In this document: piece after piece, positions 14,264-20,410 of the stretch
Position numbering within the stretch: the stretch's first letter is position 1
Layout: every line of letters begins with the position of its first letter
Assembly (NCBI GenBank): GCA_022567305.1
Contig: JADFHF010000032.1
Coordinates: 1 to 41,702, forward strand
Origin: Bacteroidota bacterium
GTDB taxonomy: Bacteria > Bacteroidota > Rhodothermia > Rhodothermales > UBA10348
Direction of reading: 5' to 3'
DNA length: 41,702 nt
Translations under genes and position numbers: made by a program
Notes under the pieces: model-generated
Database searches by the model: none
Seen by the model: the letters and a program-made list of their open reading frames with translations, nothing else
Told to the model about the DNA's origin: nothing

Positions 14264-14461
14264 TTACTCGTTTACGGTGAGGCTCCCGACGGTGTTGCCG
14301 TTGATGTCTCGAATCGGTCGGCTATCTCCGGGTCGAGGCATTCCGTCTACACCCTGATCCTGAAGTAATGCGCCAGTGTCCCGAAGGATTCGGCCGAGTT
14401 CTTGCGCCGGGTCGGGGTCAAACGCTGCGTTATCACATTCGATTTCGATGGTTACTTTCAT
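14264..14461 (-). CDS. Small phage protein with INGNTVG motif (65 aa)
   Basis: The start MKVTIEIECDNAAF follows ACAGGGAGCGC. The pattern of a first strand, AAFxxxPxxELxRILRD in the middle and DINGNTVGSLTV at the end is familiar from short phage and actinophage proteins of unknown role. An in-frame extension upstream to 14630 is open, but its composition is unlike the core. Just downstream, a 7-bp hairpin (14239-14258, loop GAAAGT) lies without a T-tract in this direction. Confidence 0.65.
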   Translation of the reverse strand: MKVTIEIECDNAAFDPDPAQELGRILRDTGALLQDQGVDGMPRPGDSRPIRDINGNTVGSLTVNE

Positions 14462-14621
14462 GCTTTGCGCTCCCTGTTTCTGTTTGTGTTTTTCATACCG
14501 TCTTGAAATCCGGGCCGGTTTAACGCCTGGCCTGTGCGGGTTTAGATGGGCATTTCCGGCCCGTGATGGTGGCAATAATGAAGCGCCTTTTCGGTTAGGG
14601 TCAGTTTCGATATATTCGGTT

Positions 14622-14876
14622 TTACTCATGATCCGCCGGATGCCAGCCCCAGCCACCGCCCCAATATCCGATACGGTTGACCCCGCCCAGCACCTGTTTT
14701 TTTATGGCAAAAATGACATACGCCCCATCTTTGTCAGGGTCGGATTCGGAGACGGTTGACTCAATCCAATTTGAGAAGTAAGCCGTGATATCTAGTGATC
14801 CGATTTGGTCCATAATGCCGGAGTAAACATCATATCTAACGTGTTTCTTCCAGTTTTTGATTTGTCCCTTTTTCAT
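14622..14876 (-). CDS. Hypothetical protein (84 aa)
   Basis: AAGGGGGAAAC precedes the ATG. The product starts with a basic helix (MKKGQIKNWKKHVRYDV) and continues with SGIMDQIGSLDITAYFSNWIES, a charged middle and a Gly/Trp-rich end (YWGGGWGWHP). No family is recognised. It is preceded by the 44-aa zinc-ribbon gene in the same orientation. Confidence 0.55.
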   Translation of the reverse strand: MKKGQIKNWKKHVRYDVYSGIMDQIGSLDITAYFSNWIESTVSESDPDKDGAYVIFAIKKQVLGGVNRIGYWGGGWGWHPADHE

Positions 14877-14921
14877 GTTTCCCCCTTGTTGTGTTCTTCG
14901 CTCAGGTTAGGCTCGATCTGG

Positions 14922-15056
14922 TCAACCCATACGATCATACACCCGCTCAGTTGGCGTAGTTTCGGCCTCCGCGTCAGCGCATTGCCAGCACAAGCCCATC
15001 TCACCAGTGTCGCTGTCGTCTACCTTGTCGCCGCAGTTTTTACATTTGATTATCAT
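14922..15056 (-). CDS. Small zinc-ribbon protein (44 aa)
   Basis: GTAGGGAGC precedes the ATG. The peptide has two Cys pairs, CKNC (residues 5-8) and CWQC (23-26), 14 residues apart, the classic zinc-ribbon arrangement. A short acidic helix follows. Such mini-ribbons are common in phages, where they are assumed to mediate protein or nucleic-acid contacts. Confidence 0.65.
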   Translation of the reverse strand: MIIKCKNCGDKVDDSDTGEMGLCWQCADAEAETTPTERVYDRMG

Positions 15057-15114
15057 TTTTTTGCTCCCTACCCCCTACAAAGCCGGGGGCGTGGCTGGTT
15101 ATGAAAGCGTAGGG

Positions 15115-15285
15115 TTATACTTTTACAGCCGTATCGCCGTTCCATGTCCATCGGTTGCCATCGTCATCGTGGACCATCCATACGCATCCTTCGCGCCGAC
15201 TAGCTTCCCGCAACGCCGCCTCTGCCGTGCGGTGGCTACTCTCGCCCATAATCCCGTATACATTTTTGACCGTGTATTTCATCAT
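15115..15285 (-). CDS. Hypothetical protein (56 aa)
   Basis: Two consecutive ATGs follow AGAGGGAC, and the first overlaps the stop of the upstream gene. The product has a strand (KYTVKNVYGI), a helix (SHRTAEAALREASRREG) and two strands (CVWMVHDD, RWTWNGDTAVKV). This is a compact alpha/beta mini-domain. No family is recognised. Confidence 0.55.
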   Translation of the reverse strand: MMKYTVKNVYGIMGESSHRTAEAALREASRREGCVWMVHDDDGNRWTWNGDTAVKV

Positions 15286-15443
15286 CGAATAGTCCCTCTG
15301 ATGTCGTTTTCTATGAGGTATTTATCGGCTTCATCGGCCGAAAGAAATGAAATCGGCTTTCCCGCCTCGAAAATATCCACGTTGCCGCGGTCGTCGTATA
15401 GATGGCCGTCGGATTGGTCCCAGTCGTAGTATGGCCAATTCAT
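15282..15443 (-). CDS. Acidic hypothetical protein (53 aa)
   Basis: GGAGGATCGGACA precedes the ATG. It encodes MNWPYYDWDQSDGHLYDD followed by a short strand-helix end (ISFLSADEADKYLIEND). It is linked by start/stop overlaps to genes on both sides. No family is recognised. Its negative charge could indicate a DNA-mimic or binding partner, but nothing specific supports that. Confidence 0.55.
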   Translation of the reverse strand: MNWPYYDWDQSDGHLYDDRGNVDIFEAGKPISFLSADEADKYLIENDIRGTIR

Positions 15444-15547
15444 TGTCCGATCCTCCATGCAAAGGGCTCCGCCGCCACGGGATCAGGTGGGTTAGGCCCG
15501 CAAAGTAGGCCTGCTAATCGAGGGCGAACGGAGCCCGATTTACTCAT
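15440..15547 (-). CDS. Short peptide (35 aa), tentative
   Basis: The frame ends in an ATGA overlap with the next gene and reads MSKSGSVRPRLAGLLCG, then a Pro-rich stretch and PFAWRIGQ. The upstream GCAGAGAATCCCAAGC contains a weak ribosome binding site. A 17-codon ORF (MAGCGKPKTK...) precedes it with a stop/start overlap. The remaining sequence up to 15726 shows no convincing gene. Confidence 0.35.
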   Translation of the reverse strand: MSKSGSVRPRLAGLLCGPNPPDPVAAEPFAWRIGQ

Positions 15548-15726
15548 GCTTGGGATTCTCTGCTTTTGTTTTAGGTTTCCCACAACCTGCCATAGTAGAC
15601 AGCATGAGTCATGCCAACCAGTGAAACTCTCGTACCGACCGAAGAACGTTAGGAAACTCGCGCCCGGACTCCCCCAGGCCTGGTCATCGTTGACAATGTG
15701 AGAATCAGATAGTCAAAAATGAGAGG

Positions 15727-16014
15727 TTAATTCTCAATTTCTCGGGTGCAGTTGGTGAAGTAGCGATCTCTTCTCGCCTTCGGAAATGCCCAGCCATCTG
15801 CAGTCACAACGCAGTCGCGCAGGTAGTCAACGTAGGCCGCTTTAGTTCGCCAAACGCCGAGACATTCAGGGTAGGCAATCGCGGAGTAATCGCTGGGGGT
15901 CCACCGGTAGCCGTTAAAGGCGCTGTGGTTGCAGTGTCGGTCAATGACGCCCCATCGACGGTCCTTTATTGGTTTCAACTGCTCTGGACATTTGCAGTAG
16001 ACGCTGCCGCTCAT
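15727..16014 (-). CDS. Cys-rich phage protein (95 aa)
   Basis: GAGGAGACCTC precedes the ATG, which overlaps the upstream gene. Residues 4-50 hold VYCKCPEQ, then RHCNHSAFNGYRWTPSDYSAI and YPECLGVWRTKAAYV. A phage protein with the same CxC, CNHSxFNGYRxTPSDYS and CLxVWRTK marks is familiar to me and has no known role. The cysteines and histidine probably coordinate zinc. Confidence 0.75.
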   Translation of the reverse strand: MSGSVYCKCPEQLKPIKDRRWGVIDRHCNHSAFNGYRWTPSDYSAIAYPECLGVWRTKAAYVDYLRDCVVTADGWAFPKARRDRYFTNCTREIEN

Positions 16015-16211
16015 GAGGTCTCCTCGGCTCTACTGACTCCAGTGCCACCAGAGGCCCTAAATGCGGCAGTAATCTGCTCGTTCGCGTAGTCGTCGTCCCG
16101 TGGGTCAACCGGTATCGAAACATTTCTTGCACAGGCGTATCCGTGGGCGTGTCCGGCGTCGTGGGCTTTCCGAACTATCTCAATCAGTAAGTCTATTACA
16201 TTGGGTTTCAC
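16011..16211 (-). CDS. Small helical protein (66 aa), first gene of the leftward operon
   Basis: GTG is the start, preceded by a very strong GGAGGAGGTGAGG. The product has one long helix (NVIDLLIEIVRKAHDAGHAHGYACARN) and a short C-terminal helix (DDDYANEQITAAF). It is the first gene after the leftward promoter and overlaps its neighbour by 4 bp. No family is recognised. Confidence 0.65.
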   Translation of the reverse strand: MKPNVIDLLIEIVRKAHDAGHAHGYACARNVSIPVDPRDDDYANEQITAAFRASGGTGVSRAEETS

Positions 16212-16231
16212 TACCTCACCTCCTCCATTAA

Positions 16232-16267
16232 TTTGCGACAGCCTACCACCCCAACCCAAGATGTCAA
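16232..16267 (-). promoter_or_regulatory. Main leftward promoter
   Basis: The minus strand has a perfect TTGACA, 16 bp, TAGGCT and then GTCGCAAA. The -10 plus downstream box (TAGGCTGTCGCAAA) is identical to that of the rightward promoter at 17398-17433. The transcript would begin about 20 bp before the GTG of the 66-aa gene and run down the left arm. Confidence 0.85.
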
Positions 16268-16336
16268 GCCCCCTCCCGGCCACCCAACCCAACCCCATGG
16301 CACCACCCCAAAAACCCCGCTCAGCCTCGCGCACAT

Positions 16337-16439
16337 GCGTATTACACGCGCACGAATACGCCCACGTAATGCACCCGCACGTATTCCCACGCACCCGTAA
16401 TAGATAACTAAGACTAGATTATCTTAGTTATCCTATTAC
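16337..16439 (+). repeat. Phased short repeats plus long palindrome, origin candidate
   Basis: CGTAAT or CGTATT hexamers recur at about 16338, 16365, 16380 and 16396, with an inverted copy (GAATACG) near 16354. The last three are 15-16 bp apart. The repeats lead into a palindrome: a 17-bp left arm (16397-16413, starting GTAATAGATAAC) pairs with 16422-16439 with a single unpaired C, around an 8-bp AT-rich centre. The outer GTAATA/TATTAC of the palindrome repeats the hexamer. AT-rich sequence follows to about 16465. Confidence 0.6.
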
Positions 16440-16462
16440 CATTAAAAATAAGACTGATTACT

Positions 16463-16696
16463 CTAATCCTGTACGTCTAAGCCTATCAGTATCACTCTCA
16501 GTAGCTCAGTAGCTAGCTGGTCGGGACTACCCCACATCACTCTCTCTATTTCTCTCCGGAAAGCCCTCTCTGTTGGAAAGTGCTTGGTGAATGAGACTGA
16601 TTCCCCGGGGTTGCGCTTGGCAGGTGCGGTGGTGTGCTGGTCGTGGTGAGTCCTCGGAAATATTTCTTTGATTTTCTTTCGATTGGGGGTTGACAT
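16463..16696 (-). CDS. Tentative hypothetical protein (77 aa)
   Basis: The frame reads MSTPNRKKIKEIF and ends with a natural-looking amphipathic helix (AFRREIERVMW, DQLATELLRVILIGLD). It has no clear ribosome binding site, and its codons include many AGA, ATA and CTA, unlike neighbouring genes. The start codon shares CATG with the ATG of the opposite-strand ORF. If real it would be transcribed toward the palindrome, and a replication-initiation or control protein would fit the location, but sequence gives no support for a function. Confidence 0.35.
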   Translation of the reverse strand: MSTPNRKKIKEIFPRTHHDQHTTAPAKRNPGESVSFTKHFPTERAFRREIERVMWGSPDQLATELLRVILIGLDVQD

Positions 16697-16973
16697 GGCG
16701 CCGGTGGTGCGGATATGGTCCGTCGTGATGCAACCGAACCAGCCAACGCTATCGATGATCACTCGCTTGATTGAGTTATTCTGGCCACCCTTGCGATGGG
16801 CTCGGAATGTCCGGGAGGATAATTCCGCGTATCGCCTCTGGTACATCGAGAACGTCGTGCCGTGGTGGCGTGACGAGTGGCCCAAGCTCGTGATGCTGAG
16901 GCATAACCAGCCCACCGTTTTGTCCGGGTTTAGAGGCGACTATCGATCCTGCAGCGGCTCTCGATCCCAATAG
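16695..16973 (+). CDS. Tentative Trp-rich protein (92 aa)
   Basis: This rightward frame has third-codon positions rich in G and C, as in the established genes, and encodes a Trp-rich segment (RLWYIENVVPWWRDEWPKL). A GGGGG run lies 5 nt before the ATG. The end of the protein is low-complexity. It could be a small gene of the control region or a chance frame. It is listed because the codon pattern is better than that of the opposing frames. Confidence 0.35.
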   Translation: MAPVVRIWSVVMQPNQPTLSMITRLIELFWPPLRWARNVREDNSAYRLWYIENVVPWWRDEWPKLVMLRHNQPTVLSGFRGDYRSCSGSRSQ

Positions 16974-17098
16974 ATCCTCGCCAATCCTCTGCCCGTAAAA
17001 GCCATCACTATCCCCCCACCGTCACCCTGCCCCTGTCCGCGCCGTGCGCATGCCACGCACTCAACCTAACCGCGTCACCCGCACACGCAGCCAAGGCC

Positions 17099-17135
17099 GC
17101 AGGGTTCCTGCCCTGCGCAAAAAAGCATGCTTTTT
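17099..17135. other. Hairpin plus 16-bp palindrome
   Basis: A perfect 6-bp stem (GCAGGG at 17099 with CCCTGC at 17111) is followed by a perfect 16-bp palindrome (17120-17135), with five A, GCATGC and five T. The palindrome could act as a bidirectional terminator or as an operator. Between 16974 and 17210 nothing else with gene character is visible; the sequence is C-rich and non-coding. Confidence 0.5.
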
Positions 17136-17210
17136 CCTTCTCCCCCCTCACCACAACTTTCGACCCCATCACCCCCCGTCAGACCGGGGTAGTAATTCTG
17201 GGAAGTACCT

Positions 17211-17293
17211 GTAAGAGAGAATAGTACTTTTCTCTACGAATCCAGATGACGGGTACGTAAGAAAGAGAATGGTACTTTTCCTATGGATCCAAA
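17211..17293 (+). repeat. Imperfect direct repeat, about 36 bp unit
   Basis: Two copies begin 46 bp apart at 17211 and 17257. Each contains GTAAGA, AGAGAAT, then GTACTTTTC, then an ATCCA-type end. The first copy also holds an inverted AGAGAA/TTCTCT around TAGTAC. The following 60 bp repeats GGAATA three times (around 17340, 17352 and 17365). The block lies just upstream of the rightward promoter and could be iterons or operators. Confidence 0.5.
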
Positions 17294-17397
17294 AACCAGA
17301 ATAATACCGAAATATGGAGAGGTCTGAGTTGAAAGGACTGGAATAGTTTCTGGAATATCTCGGGGAATAGTCCATGTGGGGGGGGCGGAGCGCGGGG

Positions 17398-17433
17398 TTG
17401 ACATGGAGGCGGGGTCTGGTAGGCTGTCGCAAA
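17398..17433 (+). promoter_or_regulatory. Main rightward promoter
   Basis: TTGACA, 16 bp, TAGGCT and GTCGCAAA are in the same arrangement as the leftward promoter, with an identical -10 and downstream box. The 157-aa gene starts 20 bp after the box, behind GAGGAGG. It should open transcription of the right arm. Confidence 0.85.
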
Positions 17434-17453
17434 GTTAACCGAGGAGGATGGGC

Positions 17454-17927
17454 ATGAGGATTCGAACGAGAGAGGTGCGGTTCGACGCAACGCAGTGGTT
17501 CGGGGTTGGGGACTGCGATGGCGTCACGGCGTATGCGGGGAATGAAAAGCCGTGCCCGTTGTGTGGAGAGACGTACAACGCTCACGGCTGGATCCAGAAC
17601 GATGTCCCGAAGGGTGACTGCTGGCTGGTCTGTCCCGGCGACTGGATCATTCTCGATGTCGGCGGTCGCATGGAGGCGCGACATCCGACCGAGTATCATC
17701 AGGAGTTCGAAGCGGTCGGCGATGATGAGCCGAAGTCAATGTGCAAGAGCGTAGTCCCGAAGGTGCCCGGTATCTACTGGTACCGGATGCAGGGTTCGGG
17801 GATATGGCGCCATCAGGACGTGGTCGAGTTCGGTGGGGTGTTGGGTGTGTTCAATACCGATAAGCCGACGCCGGTCGCTCAGATGAAGCGGGAATGGTAC
17901 GGGCCCCTGCCCGGGCATCCAAAATAA
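17454..17927 (+). CDS. PGDYG-like phage protein (157 aa)
   Basis: The second ATG (MRIRTREVRFDATQWFG) is chosen because GAGGAGG is 6 nt before it. The start MRIRxxxVxxxAxQWxG, the later CPGDWIILDVGGRM and the final YHQEFEAV are the hallmarks of a very common phage protein of unknown activity. Here a Cys pair (CPLCGETYNAHGW) is inserted in the middle. A C-terminal extension of about 60 residues (VPGIYWYRMQGSGIW...) is less usual. It is the first gene of the right arm, hence probably early. Confidence 0.75.
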   Translation: MRIRTREVRFDATQWFGVGDCDGVTAYAGNEKPCPLCGETYNAHGWIQNDVPKGDCWLVCPGDWIILDVGGRMEARHPTEYHQEFEAVGDDEPKSMCKSVVPKVPGIYWYRMQGSGIWRHQDVVEFGGVLGVFNTDKPTPVAQMKREWYGPLPGHPK

Positions 17928-17930
17928 TCC

Positions 17931-17967
17931 TTGCACAAAATCCGGGATAGTCTATCCTGTCGCAAAT
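17931..17967 (+). promoter_or_regulatory. Rightward promoter of the anti-defence candidate
   Basis: TTGCAC, 16 bp, TATCCT and GTCGCAAAT follow the shared layout. It starts 3 bp after the stop of the upstream gene and lies 20 bp before the next ATG, so the candidate Acb2/Tad1-like gene has its own promoter in addition to read-through. Confidence 0.8.
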
Positions 17968-17987
17968 TCAACCCAAGGAGACACGGC

Positions 17988-18383
17988 ATGGACGATCAGA
18001 CGACGGACGGACAGGATCAGGATACGCCGAAGCAGGACGAGGTAGCAGGCCCGGGCGATCCCGTTCCGCCGGCAGGTGATGACGGGCTAGGGCCGATGCT
18101 GCGACTCAAGGGAACCGTGACGGATGCGGGCGGTACCGCGCTGTCGGTGCTCGGGTTCGAGCATGTCGTGAATGGATTCCGTTCGGAGCTCAATGGCATC
18201 GGACATGGCGTCATACAACTCAATGAGCATCCGGCATTTACCGGAGCGGCGACCACGGCCAAGGACGTCAGCGAGATGCACGCGAATCTCACGCTGGCGT
18301 ATCGCCACCTCGAGGACGCCCGCATGAGGCTGGGCAAGGTCCTTCAGGCGCGGGACGGTGGCGTGTCCGTGTACGATAAATAA
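17988..18383 (+). CDS. Candidate Acb2/Tad1-family protein (131 aa)
   Basis: AAGGAGACACGGC precedes the ATG. Residues 1-35 are acidic and Gly/Pro-rich. The C-terminal third reads SEMHANLTLAYRHLEDARM, RLGKVLQARDGG and VSVYDK. A helical hairpin with NxxLAxRHLEDARMRxGKxxQ is, from memory, the mark of the Acb2/Tad1 hairpin domain. In characterised phages those proteins sequester cyclic nucleotide or cyclic ADP-ribose signals of CBASS and Thoeris defence. Arg106, Arg112 and Arg114 would be the ligand-binding candidates. The middle (TALSVLGFEHVVNGFRSEL) is not assigned. An own promoter and early position fit a fast-acting counter-defence gene. Function here is inferred. Confidence 0.6.
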   Translation: MDDQTTDGQDQDTPKQDEVAGPGDPVPPAGDDGLGPMLRLKGTVTDAGGTALSVLGFEHVVNGFRSELNGIGHGVIQLNEHPAFTGAATTAKDVSEMHANLTLAYRHLEDARMRLGKVLQARDGGVSVYDK

Positions 18384-18543
18384 TTAGTGGCCCGGAGGGG
18401 GTGTCTGGGACGTTATGCGTGCCAGCGCCTTGTTGTGAGGTGTAGGTGTTCCGACCTCGAGCCCTGGTCGGGTATAGCGCGTGTAAGGCCAGCTCGCGTA
18501 AGCACTGTCATCCCTGACGGGTCTCCATTCGAGGAGGAGTAGC

Positions 18544-19080
18544 ATGCAGGATCCACGTTCAGGGGAGTTGATGCCGGGGGCCAGTGTCGAGGAACTGGAG
18601 AAGGTCCGCGAAGTCCTGATGAGAGAGACCGACTTCACTGACCAGTCCAACTGGCCAATCTTCCAAGTCGGACAGCGAGTGACCGTCACCACGGAGAATG
18701 GCGAGGTCGGACAGTTTGTCATCGAATCCATGGGCAAGAGATTCATCCGCATGAAGGGAGCGCCGGCAACCGCAGGCGGTCAACCCCAACCCTCCCATGC
18801 CCAATGGAATTACGAGCGGTGCGTGGCGGCGAAGGGTTCCGTGATCTGCGGTGCGCATGATCCGGAGAAGCCGCTGTCGTGGTGCAAGGACATAGCCGGG
18901 AAGCGTCTGAAGTGTGTCCGGATCCGCTACGGGTCAGAGCAGTTCTTCATCCTCGACGACAATGGACAGGGCACGGAGAAGGTGTGGACGCTCGGCGGTG
19001 GACCCGATACGAGCCATTCGAGTATTCCTGTAGATGATCCGAATACGTTTCTTCCGGAAGGAGCAAATTCAAATGGCTGA
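18544..19080 (+). CDS. Hypothetical protein (178 aa)
   Basis: GAGGAGGAGTAGC precedes the ATG. Residues 38-70 (FQVGQRVTVTTENGEVGQFVIESMGKRFIRMK) look like a small beta-barrel of the SH3/KOW kind. The rest includes two or three Cys (RCVAAKGSVICG, WCKDIAGKRLKC) and a Gly/Asp-rich end. No family is recognised. The 160 bp before it hold no clear gene; a short stem (CCGACC/GGTCGG) is the only structure seen there. Confidence 0.65.
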   Translation: MQDPRSGELMPGASVEELEKVREVLMRETDFTDQSNWPIFQVGQRVTVTTENGEVGQFVIESMGKRFIRMKGAPATAGGQPQPSHAQWNYERCVAAKGSVICGAHDPEKPLSWCKDIAGKRLKCVRIRYGSEQFFILDDNGQGTEKVWTLGGGPDTSHSSIPVDDPNTFLPEGANSNG

Positions 19081-19735
19081 CATGTTGTGTGAATGGCCCG
19101 GGTGCCAGGAGATAGCGACAGAGCGCATACCCGGACCGACTCGTAGCGGCGGATGTCACGGCAAGCCTACGCTGTTCCTTACTTGCATGGACCATAGACG
19201 CGCTTTGGACGATGCACCGCAAGCGAGAGGTTATCGAAGACTGGTCGAGAACGGCCGCATGTTCCAGATGTTCATGGAGTCTGATCCAGACGGTATCACG
19301 AAGGATCTGGTCGATGAACTAATGACGATGGTTGACAATGCCTACCTCGATGGACGGCGCGATGGGTATGCGGAACAGGAGAAGACGATTGCCAAGGCCC
19401 ACGAATCAGACCCAAAGGATTCAGTGCCACGAGTCATGACCGAGGATGAGGTCCGGAAGCGTGACCGGCGCGAACTGGCGACGATCGCGATGCGGAAATT
19501 GATCTCTGTTTCTGACCGAAGCCAGTTGCCCGCTGACATCGCTTCTGCCGCCTATAGTCTTGCCGACGCGATGCTGGAAGTTGAGAGCCATGGGGAGGAT
19601 AAAAAGCCTCTCAACATATTCTGGTGCAAGACCCACGAGAGAGAAGCTACGTATCCATTTGGCCCTGGTAAGAAGTGCGATCCCTCTCTTGGCGGAATCC
19701 TAGGACCGTGCGTCGTTGAGATGAGAGAACCTTGA
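19073..19735 (+). CDS. Cys-containing hypothetical protein (220 aa)
   Basis: The start MADMLCEWPGCQ is preceded by AAGGAGCAAATTCAA and overlaps the previous stop by 8 bp. An N-terminal CxxxxC...H pattern (LCEWPGCQEIATERI, GGCHGK, LTCMDHRR) suggests a zinc site. The middle is helical and acidic, and residues 135-185 (DEVRKRDRRELATIAMRKLIS...IASAAYSLADAMLEV) carry a phage-typical helix pair. The end has two or three more cysteines. Function is unknown. Confidence 0.65.
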   Translation: MADMLCEWPGCQEIATERIPGPTRSGGCHGKPTLFLTCMDHRRALDDAPQARGYRRLVENGRMFQMFMESDPDGITKDLVDELMTMVDNAYLDGRRDGYAEQEKTIAKAHESDPKDSVPRVMTEDEVRKRDRRELATIAMRKLISVSDRSQLPADIASAAYSLADAMLEVESHGEDKKPLNIFWCKTHEREATYPFGPGKKCDPSLGGILGPCVVEMREP

Positions 19736-19738
19736 CCC

Positions 19739-19807
19739 ATGGACGGCGAAACGATAATGATGTTCGTCGGGATGATCGTAATCGCATGTGGAGTACTGTA
19801 TCGATGA
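19739..19807 (+). CDS. 22-residue membrane peptide
   Basis: The ORF MDGETIMMFVGMIVIACGVLYR has one hydrophobic helix of about 15 residues and overlaps the next small membrane gene by ATGA. No strong ribosome binding site is visible, so its translation is uncertain. If made it would be a single-pass mini-protein acting with its neighbour. Confidence 0.4.
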   Translation: MDGETIMMFVGMIVIACGVLYR

Positions 19808-19971
19808 GTAAGCCCAGACTGTTGGACGTCATGATCTGGATCGGATGGATCTTTCTTGCGGTTGTAATCGTTGTGCCGTCCTGCGCGAAGGCAGGCGGTT
19901 ATCGATCTCAGTCAGAGCGTACGACGGAAGCACTTGAGCGAATTGCTGACGCTATGGAGAATCAAGAATGA
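19804..19971 (+). CDS. Small single-TM protein (55 aa)
   Basis: It begins MSKPRLLDV at an ATGA overlap. One transmembrane helix (about 8-27, MIWIGWIFLAVVIVV) is followed by a Cys (SCAKAGGY) and a charged amphipathic helix (SERTTEALERIADAMEN). The topology resembles small phage membrane proteins such as spanin-like or envelope-targeted peptides. No family match is claimed. Confidence 0.6.
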   Translation: MSKPRLLDVMIWIGWIFLAVVIVVPSCAKAGGYRSQSERTTEALERIADAMENQE

Positions 19972-20231
19972 AACGCCGTAACTTTCTCGCAACTCTGGCT
20001 GGTATCCCTTGGCTCGGATGGTTGAAGCCGACCCGGAAAGAGTGGCGGTTTTTTAGACTAGGCTCGCCTTGTTTAGATCCGTTGATCGTGTCGGAGAACG
20101 GCGGGTGGACTGAGATAACCGATTCGAATCCTGTACGTTTCCGAGTTACCGGAGTTGACTCGCGCGGGAATTTAACCCTTAAACGAGTTCCGACATTCGA
20201 TATTCGGAAACCGGGACTGGTGACGAAATGA
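19968..20231 (+). CDS. Protein with twin-arginine (Tat) signal (87 aa)
   Basis: GGAGAATCAAGA precedes the ATG, and an ATGA overlap joins it to the upstream gene. The N-terminus MKRRNFLATLAGIPWLGW fits the Tat consensus RRxFL followed by a moderately hydrophobic stretch. The mature part is about 65 residues with a strand-rich segment VRFRVTGVDSRGNLTLKRV. That segment is also present, in altered form, in the 96-aa gene at 20407. Export of the folded product by the Tat route is inferred. Function is unknown. Confidence 0.65.
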   Translation: MKRRNFLATLAGIPWLGWLKPTRKEWRFFRLGSPCLDPLIVSENGGWTEITDSNPVRFRVTGVDSRGNLTLKRVPTFDIRKPGLVTK

Positions 20232-20410
20232 CTCTCAATCAGTCAGCGCGATGGGGACTCCGCGTAAGACGCACGCCGATTCAGATGTCTGAAGATCGGG
20301 AGAATGCGCTACGGTTCATGGATGACATCGTTAGTGCCTCATTGGATCCTCGATTATGGAAAAGGGTCACCGGGCTGGAAACGTGGTACCGCAAGCAGGG
20401 ATGCCGATGA
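20228..20410 (+). CDS. Small hypothetical protein (60 aa)
   Basis: It starts in an ATGA overlap with the first Tat-signal gene and ends in one with the second. The sequence is Arg-rich with an amphipathic centre (SEDRENALRFMDDIVSASLD) and a Trp/Tyr-containing end (WKRVTGLETWYRKQ). Its position between two paralogous exported proteins suggests a functional link. No domain is recognised. Confidence 0.55.
   Translation: MTLNQSARWGLRVRRTPIQMSEDRENALRFMDDIVSASLDPRLWKRVTGLETWYRKQGCR

Noticed and set aside
14890-14931. TTGACC followed by TAACCT on the minus strand, like the shared promoters
   Set aside because: The spacer is only 10 bp and the downstream GTCGCAAA box is missing, and the match lies partly in a coding end.
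15402-15701. Rightward ORF of about 99 codons in the small-gene region
   Set aside because: It covers several better-supported leftward starts with ribosome binding sites and has no own start signal.
16337-16440. CRISPR-like array
   Set aside because: The repeats are only 6-7 bp, degenerate and 15-27 bp apart, without spacer-like units or cas genes; the Cas4-like nuclease is a phage recombination type.
16690-16715. TTGACA with TATGGT on the plus strand as a sixth promoter
   Set aside because: The spacer is 18 bp and no GTCGCAAA box follows; it overlaps the ATGs of two tentative ORFs.
20121-20140. tRNA-like GATTCGAATCC
   Set aside because: The bases lie inside a coding gene and no cloverleaf can be drawn around them.
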